From NCBI GenBank assembly GCA_003255065.1, contig QAOA01001356.1, positions 334,989-398,988 of the forward strand: DNA of 64,000 nucleotides, read 5' to 3'. How positions within the stretch are numbered: position 1 is the stretch's first letter; the number at the start of each line of letters is the position of its first letter. Below, one piece after another: positions 57,075-64,000 of this stretch. The DNA is from Cercis canadensis. Lineage: Eukaryota; Streptophyta; Magnoliopsida; Fabales; Fabaceae. A program made the position numbers and the translations under genes. The notes beneath the pieces are model-generated. The model was given only the letters and a program-made list of their open reading frames with translations, was not told the DNA's origin and ran no database searches.

Positions 57075-57940
57075 CTGTCGCAACGTCCTTTTTGGGAGTA
57101 CGACGACGTGAGGCGGCGAAAAGAATAGGTGTAAACGTGTAAGTTTTAAAAAGCTTATCACTTAAAAAATTATTGGAGAAAATTAATGGAGTCGCCACCA
57201 ATCAATTTAAGGCATGATTGGATGCCTATATAAAAAATAAATAAAAAGTTTGGTCTACGGTATTAGAGTTTGGTAAGATAGTTGGTTATGTGTAAGGAAT
57301 GTGTTAGCACTCTACGACGCCCATTCTAGCGAACGATACCAATTTAATTTTATGTCATCTAAAATTGTTGAATGAAATTGGTCATTAAAATATATTAATG
57401 TGTTGTTAAACCCTGCCAGTACCTCTGGCAAAACCTAAAAATATGCATCAAGACTATTGGGTAGAGTTCGTGATTGTCATTACAATCTTCTCCCAATTTA
57501 TTACGTCATAAGCAAATTTTAACAATCTCACTAACTAAGTGATAACTATATACACGAAAGGTAATTTATTATACGTTCAAGAAATGAGTTTGAGATTCGT
57601 GGTAAAAATTTTTTATCGAAGATCTTTCTTTAAGTCCACCAGTACATCTGAAAAGACTAAAGTGACGCTCCTCACCTCCAAAATGTTATGAAATCGTCGT
57701 CATCACAACTATCCTTAACTATTCCCTCGTCGGTAATCTTATTCCAACATGAATAGAAATAATGATAAAATAAGATAAAATGCAACGCAAAATGTCAAAA
57801 AATTAGTAATTAAAAGAATCAAAGTAATATTGGGAATTTCATTGGCCACTTCAGTATCTTTAGCATAACAGAGAAATTATCCCCCACCTCAAGAGAATTA
57901 AAAAAGATTGTCAACATAATTTTTCCCTAACTTAGTCTGT
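57075..57940. mobile_element. Repeat of probable LTR-retrotransposon origin
   Basis: It begins near TGTCGCAACGTCC and contains GTCGCCACCAATCAATTTA, CTACGACGCCCATTCTAGCG and CCTCTGGCAAAACC. I associate these words with a widespread plant LTR-type repeat, but no coding domain is present and no paired LTR was found. Confidence 0.35.
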
Positions 57941-58576
57941 CGTCGGGCTTTAATTTTATTTACAAAAAAGAATTAAGCATAATATGAAATGCATAAAGCA
58001 TAAAAATAAAACAAACAAGGACCCCTGAGATAAAGAGTAATAATAACAATAAGTAAAAAATAAATAAAGATTATAAAATTAATTAATTAATTAAAATGAC
58101 CCAAAACAAACAAATAAACATATTTGGGCCAATTTCTATTTTGGGCTAACTAATTACTAAAACAACATCAAAGAAATAAAAATAAAAGTAGTATGTGAAA
58201 TAAACAAACCCAAACAAATTAACAACTCAAAAACTATCACACTAAACCAGCAAAATAACGTCGGGCTTTAATTTTATTTACAAAAAAGAATTAAGCATAA
58301 TATGAAATGCATAAAGCATAAAAATAAAACAAACAAGGACCCTTGAGATAAAGAGTAATAATAACAATAAGTAAAAAATAAATAAAGATTATAAAATTAA
58401 TTAATTAATTAAAATGACCCAAAACAAACAAATAAACATATTTGGGCCAATTTCTATTTTGGGCTAACTAATTACTAAAACAACATCAAAGAAATAAAAA
58501 TAAAAGTAGTATGTGAAATAAACAAACCTAAACAAATTAACAACTCAAAAACTATCACACTAAACCAGCAAAATAA
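57941..58576. repeat. 318-bp tandem duplication, two near-identical units
   Basis: CGTCGGGCTTTAATTTTATT starts units at 57941 and 58259. I see only about two base differences, so the duplication is very recent or an assembly product. Confidence 0.9.
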
Positions 58577-58827
58577 AGAGGCCCACAAATTTTGGTCCAA
58601 GTTGACAAGAGAAGCAAAAGAAAATGAAATAGATGCCCATGACAATTGATCCAACAAGCCAATAAACGAACTTAAGCCCAAATGAATTAACAAAAGTCAT
58701 AAAAAGGGAAATAGCTTCAGTAGGATAAAACAAATAAAAGCCAAGGTGTTAATAAACTAAACACTACATGTACACAGGAAGGGAACCAGACAGAGAAGGG
58801 AGAAACGGTGGGGGGAAGAAAAAGACA
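58577..58827. other. Unassigned DNA before block C
   Basis: No gene is seen. It continues the AT-rich repeat to a junction with block C sequence at about 58828. Confidence 0.4.
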
Positions 58828-60745
58828 AAACGAGGATATTTGTTTTTTGCCACTATTCTGAATTCTAATCTCTAATTCGAACCCTTTAGAGAATTCAATT
58901 TTTGCCACTACTCTTGATTCATAGTTTCCAAACAACCGGTTTTCGGCTGTAAGAACAAACGTAAGCATGCAAAACGAGGATATTTGTTTTTTCAGCAAAA
59001 AGACAAAAACATAAAAATCAATAGAAAGTCAATTGAACTTAGAACATCTATAGATAAAATGCCTTTCACTGAAACTTCATCAGAAAGTTTGTAGATTAAT
59101 GACCTCTACAGTTACATTTTGATAAGTTCCATTGTAGCTTTCTCTAGTTGGAATGTTCTTAAAATCAAACTCTCATATACTTGGTGGGTATTGTACCTTC
59201 ATACTATTTCTACAAAACATTTATTGCTATTTTTTTTTTCTGATGATATATGGTTAATTATTTAATACAATAAAAATGAAGAGTCTTGATTCAATTGGCA
59301 TTGCCATTAGGTCAAAGGCCAAGCCTATCTTAAGTGGAGGATTCGAACCCTCCGTAAACCCTTTCTCAAAGAGTAGTAAGTACTCTCTCCCATTTACCTT
59401 GGGTTAAGAAGAAAAAAAACAATTATTCAATACCATAAAATTGATGACGAGAGTATTATGTGCCATTTGTTTTACTTATTAGATATGTGTGGTTATAATA
59501 AAACTAACTGTAGTAATCATCCCAAAGTTAATTCTATATGTGATATGGTACCAGTACCACTTATGATATTAAATAATTGACAAACATGGTTATTAATTAA
59601 TCTCAATGTCATCCATGATAACAAAAGAATATTTGTACAAAACAAAAACTAAGGAATTATTGACCAATTAGAGAGAGACAGAAAAACTATACAGAACTCT
59701 TGGTAATGTCCCTTCCACTTCCTTTAGGTAATAGAATTTGTTTCAGTTAGTCAAGATTCAAATCTTAGGGCTCGCATCAAATAGAATTTCATCCTTGAAT
59801 ACACCAAGTTAATATGGAGGTTGGCCTTTAAGATCGTCTTATGAGAGACCGAGTTTCAGTGCGAAAAAAATAACTCGATAATACCTTTATCGTCAAAAAA
59901 AAAAAAAAGAATTGGCTTGATATTTGAAACGAATTTTCTAATACAGTAATCTGTCATTGAGTATCCCTTGGACAAAACTGAAAACATGATATGTTTTGAA
60001 GAAATTGTGAATATCTACCAACAATATTTTTATTTTACTAAAAAAAATACTTTGGGGAGTATAAAGTTAGCTTTTCTTAATACCATGTCTGCAATCATAA
60101 TTACGCAGCAAGAAAGTGAAAGCTAAAAACTTGCAGTAAGGTCGATGCAAAAGTTTTAACATTCTTGAGAGGTCCATAGTGAAAATGAAATTTAATGAGA
60201 GGATAAAAAACATTAAGCAGTTTTTTCTTTGCCAATCAGTTTTTATTTCCCCCTTCATCAAAGAAAAACAAAGTATTTGTTTTATAATATTTGCCTCAGG
60301 CACTGATTTTATAATAAAGTTAATTCACATATTATTACCCAAAAATGAATAAACTAAAAAGAAAAGGAAGGGAAAAAAAAACTCAAGAAAATGAAGTTGC
60401 ATATCACAACCTAAACTTGCAGCATATGTTTTTTCTAACGTTCTTTTTTTTAAAAAAAAAAAAAAAAAAAATTGTGGAGTGCCTTTCTAGTATGTTGATG
60501 CAGCTGTTTAATGGTGTCTTAACAATGTGTAATAACTGTTTTATGAGTAATATATCTCTTTAAGTCAATTATTCAATATTACAATTTGCATAGCTAGCAG
60601 CCTACCACACAAACAACTAGATATTTTATATTGACTGTTTTCTTTAACTAGACATGTGAGCTCAATAAAACAAATAATATAAATTTTCTTTATTTATTTG
60701 TGGTATTAAATATTTTACCATCTCATTATCGTTTGGACAAAAATA
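58828..60745. repeat. Segmental duplication block C
   Basis: 58860-59945 repeats 54770-55865 (block B), and 59945-60745 continues with the sequence found at 30180-30955 in block A. The left junction holds a misplaced 23-bp piece (AAAACGAGGATATTTGTTT at 58829) that normally lies about 110 bp further right (58968). Confidence 0.85.
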
Positions 60746-60747
60746 GA

Positions 60748-62465
60748 AATTCATATATTTTATAATATTAACATGGGAGCCGTAATTTCACACATTATTT
60801 TGTTAATGACACACTTTATTTAATATCTAAATATGATATAGACTAAATTATCTTAAATTAATGTGAACAATTTTTAACTTTGACTAAAAACATTTTATAT
60901 TAAATAATAATTTTTACAATTGACTAAAAAAAATTATATTAAATGAGGATAAATTATTTATATTATATTTAGGTATTATATAAGATATAATATTAAAAAA
61001 ATCGGATATAAAAATAACAGTTGCCTATTAACATAATTAATATAATTTAAATTTAATTAAATGTATTTAATTTTTTTATGTTTGAAATAATGCAACAAAG
61101 ATGCTCTTAGTAGTGACAAATTTGTTCGCTAAAGACAGAAATTCACGTGAGTGGAAATGTGGGATACCCGAAAGACTTGGATAAGATCTAGTGAAGAGTA
61201 GCACGTGAACTCGGCGGAAATTCTCAAGCACTTTGACATTTTCTTGGGTTTAATACTTAGGTGAAGTTTAGTACAGAGAATAAAAGATTTATTTTTAAAA
61301 CAATTTTATTTTTATTTTTTTAAGAGAAAAANTTATTTTTAAAACAATTTTCTTTTTATTTTTTTAAGAGAAAAAGTTTTATTTTATTCTTTTAAGTATT
61401 TTTTATATTTAAAAATAATTTTTTATCTCTTGTATTAAATATAAGAAACGTTTGTTCTATTTTCACTTTTTTAATAATGTTAAAATAATTATGATACCAA
61501 ACATCATCTTAGATTTGAAGAAGAGGCCACGTGACCCAGCGGAACTTGTTTATGCTTGATCTGACACACANCACAGACGTGTCCATTTACTGCAAGAGTG
61601 ATATGCCAAATCAAGTTTAATGTAGGGAATAAATTAAGTTCCTACACTACTATCATTAAAAAAGACTGTTAGGCGGTGCAGTATTTTGTAAAAAGTCACA
61701 ATTCAAGCATACCACTTAAACACCTATTATAATTTATTTTTGGTTTAATTATAATTTTAGTCATTTTATTTTAATAATTTAAATTTTTTGATCCCTTTAT
61801 TTTAAAAATAAATAATTTAGTCTCTGTATATTTATAAAATGTGTAATTTTAATCATTTTGTTTTTAAGTTAAAATTTCTTAAGTTTATTTCAAGATGTAA
61901 AATTCTCTGATTCATAATTTCACCATTTAGATAGAAGAGTTTTGTCTTATAAACTTTTATACAAAATTTTAGCTCGATCTAATAGTGAATAAATTTAGAT
62001 GTGTGGTTAAATGAAACTTTTAATTTTGACATTTTGGGCTAAGTCTCACTGTTGAATGGAGCTGAAATTTTATGGGTAGATTCACAAAATATAATTATTC
62101 AATTTGAATTGTGAGATTGTGAATTGAAAAACTTTACACTTTAAACTAGACCTAAGAAATGATGAAATGATCAAAATTGCACACTTTATAAATATAAAGA
62201 AATTAAATTATTCATTATTAAAATAGAATAACCAAAAAATTTAAATTATTAAAATAAAAAAACGAAAATTACAATTAAACTTTTATTTTTTAGTTATCCC
62301 TCCCTACACCCTCCTTCCATGAAAGACACTTCTCCTAGTATTAATTATACTAAGCTTTTTTCTAATGTATTATATCGGTCTTCACTAATTCTTTATTCAT
62401 GGGCTAAGGACATGACCCACCTTCCGCGGATCTAGAGAAAACTGAAGTCTTGTAGGTTGTAGCCA
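60748..62465. repeat. Segmental duplication block D, right copy
   Basis: It matches 44755-46440 and includes the family B MITE. N joins at 61332 and 61571 are flanked by short direct repeats, so local copy number there is unreliable. Confidence 0.85.
61742..62280. mobile_element. Foldback MITE, family B, copy 4
   Basis: Ends are GGTTTAATTATAATTTTAG and the inverse AAAATTACAATTAAAC. It is the orthologous partner of copy 3 by segmental duplication. Confidence 0.7.
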
Positions 62466-63469
62466 AACATGGGGAGACACCTCAAAAATTTGGAAGAAAA
62501 CGACATGATATTTGTCGGCAACATCTAAAAATATATTCTAGTAAGAGTGTCTGACGATATGTTAATTTGGGTTTAAGTGGGGTAGGTNCATGAAGCAAAT
62601 TATAAAATTTATTTTTTTCATTAACTCAAAACAAAAAAATCACTGCTTATAATTTGTGTTTTTTATTATTAAATAGTAGCTAAAATTTTAATATAAAAAA
62701 AATATACATGAGAAATCAAATTTAGAAATATTATAAAATAGAAAATCAAACTTAAAACTTGAAGGTTTAAAGAAAATTGTCTTAACCAATTATGTGGCAC
62801 ATGAGAAAAAAAAAATTATGTTGTATATTCTTTTTTTTTTTGTCCATAAAAGTTTAGTGTGAGTAGAGATTACTCATTTCAAGACTAGAACATATCACAA
62901 GCCTCAATGAGATAATATTTACATATTGTCTATAAAAGAAGAATCAATCATAGTGAGATTCAAACTCACGCCTTACAAGCGAAGTAATTTAATCTTTATC
63001 AATTGAATCAATCTCAAGTCTCACAAGGTTCACCACCGAAAGGAAAATTCTCATTAGGTTTTCTATTTTTGTTCTCTTGATCAAACAAAGTCTGCTACAA
63101 TTTCAAGGATCTTAGGATCATAAACCGGACAAAAGTAGTGCTTGATCATAGCATCTACCTTGCTTAGGAATTTTTTTAAGAATTGATGAAAATGAAGCAA
63201 TTCCCTTGCCGCTAATCCTGCAAAACTCCTATATATTTTATTTTATTATGTTTTGTTTTGCTCAATTTGGAGTGTTTGATGTGCCCCCTTGTCTCTCTTT
63301 CCCCTTTCAACTACAAACCAAATCCAATGACCCACCTATTTGGTTTCTTAAATCTTAGAAAAAAAATCAATGATTCTTCCTGAATCCACTATTTTGCATC
63401 ATCATCGTTCATTCACCAACATAAACCAAATATAAAAGTAATGGTTAAGTTATCACCCCTTATATTNTA
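62466..63469. other. Intergenic sequence
   Basis: No gene is supported. N joins lie at 62588 and 63467. Confidence 0.45.
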
Positions 63470-63825
63470 CTCCTTTATGCTACACCCTCCCACTTACGCA
63501 TGAGACCCAATGAGAGTTACAATGTAATTTTGGTGTCATTGTAAAAAATTTTAAAAATTGAGTCACCCAGTATGTGCCTAGACACACAGTTTCTTATAAA
63601 ATGTAAAAACAACATGATATAGGAAAACGTGACAGGAAATAACTTTTTTAAGTTTATTTTTGGCATATTTTCTTATATCGTATTATTTTTATATTTTATA
63701 AGAAACTGTGTATTTTGACACATACTAGGTGATTCAATTTTTTAAGATCTTCGCAATGACACTAAAATTACACTGTAAGTCTCATTGGATCCCACCCAAC
63801 TGAGGGAGATGATAGCATAGTACTC
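63470..63825. mobile_element. Foldback MITE, family A, most complete copy
   Basis: The left end reads TATGCTACACCCTCCCAC and the inverted right end reads TATGCTATCATCTCCCTC. The arms of about 160 bp pair along most of their length. The sequence to the window end continues to match 47804-47985. Confidence 0.8.
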
Positions 63826-64000
63826 ACCAAATATAAATAAGGTGGGACCCCAAAAAGGATGATTAGGGTGTTTTGATGAGACTCACATTTTAAATTTAGT
63901 TTTATTGTGAAGATTTAGATTCATCAAGTAGAGGGTGCTATGTTATGCCCCCTGAAAGTGTGACGTTTACAAAAAAAATTTGAAGTGTGCTAGTCTTTTG

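Overview
The window is nuclear DNA of a flowering plant, most likely a woody eudicot. The evidence is a plastid-targeted allene oxide cyclase, spliceosomal introns, AT-rich intergenic DNA, Ty1/copia and Ty3/gypsy (Tat-type) retrotransposons, several foldback MITE families, and a draft-assembly signature (single-N joins plus one 320-N gap). An assignment to Fagales or a relative is only an impression from protein wording. I saw no rRNA or tRNA gene, no CRISPR and no prokaryotic operon.

Layout. 1-9 kb is gene-poor: one probable terminal exon (1163-1348), MITEs, a shuffled repeat block, and direct repeats flanking N joins that look like assembly errors. 9.1-10.6 kb holds a complete three-exon allene oxide cyclase gene (jasmonate synthesis) with a GC-AG second intron, a TATA box, two W-box cores and a poly(A) signal. 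14.6-15.6 kb holds three phase-compatible exons of the 3' end of an unrecognised gene. 18.6-28.0 kb is two decayed copia elements abutting head to head: a 5'-truncated minus-strand element, and a plus-strand element with both LTRs but no target-site duplication. 28.0-31.0 kb is a duplicated block that begins with the truncated 5' end of an LRR receptor kinase. 31.1-32.4 kb is a PIF/Harbinger-like DNA element, flanked by TTA, carrying an intron-containing kinesin-12 (POK-like) fragment. 32.9-42.7 kb is a complete Tat-lineage gypsy element with near-identical 301/302-bp LTRs and a perfect GATAT target duplication. It has broken gag and pol (with a second RNase H) and a long antisense two-exon ORF that has its own TATA box. 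44.7-47.1 kb is a second duplicated block followed by the end of a hAT transposon, cut by the gap at 47142-47461. 49.5-53.8 kb is an intact minus-strand LRR receptor kinase gene (MIK2/At1g35710-like). 53.6-62.5 kb carries the paralogues of the 28-31 kb and 44.7-46.4 kb blocks, interrupted by a hAT-like insertion and other repeats. The window ends in another copy of the foldback MITE seen next to the gap.

How it fits together. Only two protein genes look functional: the cyclase and the receptor kinase. Most of the rest is explained by one segmental duplication of the receptor-kinase 5' region and its upstream DNA. The left copy was then expanded by about 14 kb of insertions and lost nearly all of its kinase gene, and the right copy was partly re-duplicated. 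I found no convincing unknown biological system. The strongest candidates for a second look are the spliced antisense gene of the Tat element with the hairpin repeats at its convergent junction, the kinesin fragment captured with its intron, and a possible self-complementary primer-binding region in the plus-strand copia element.
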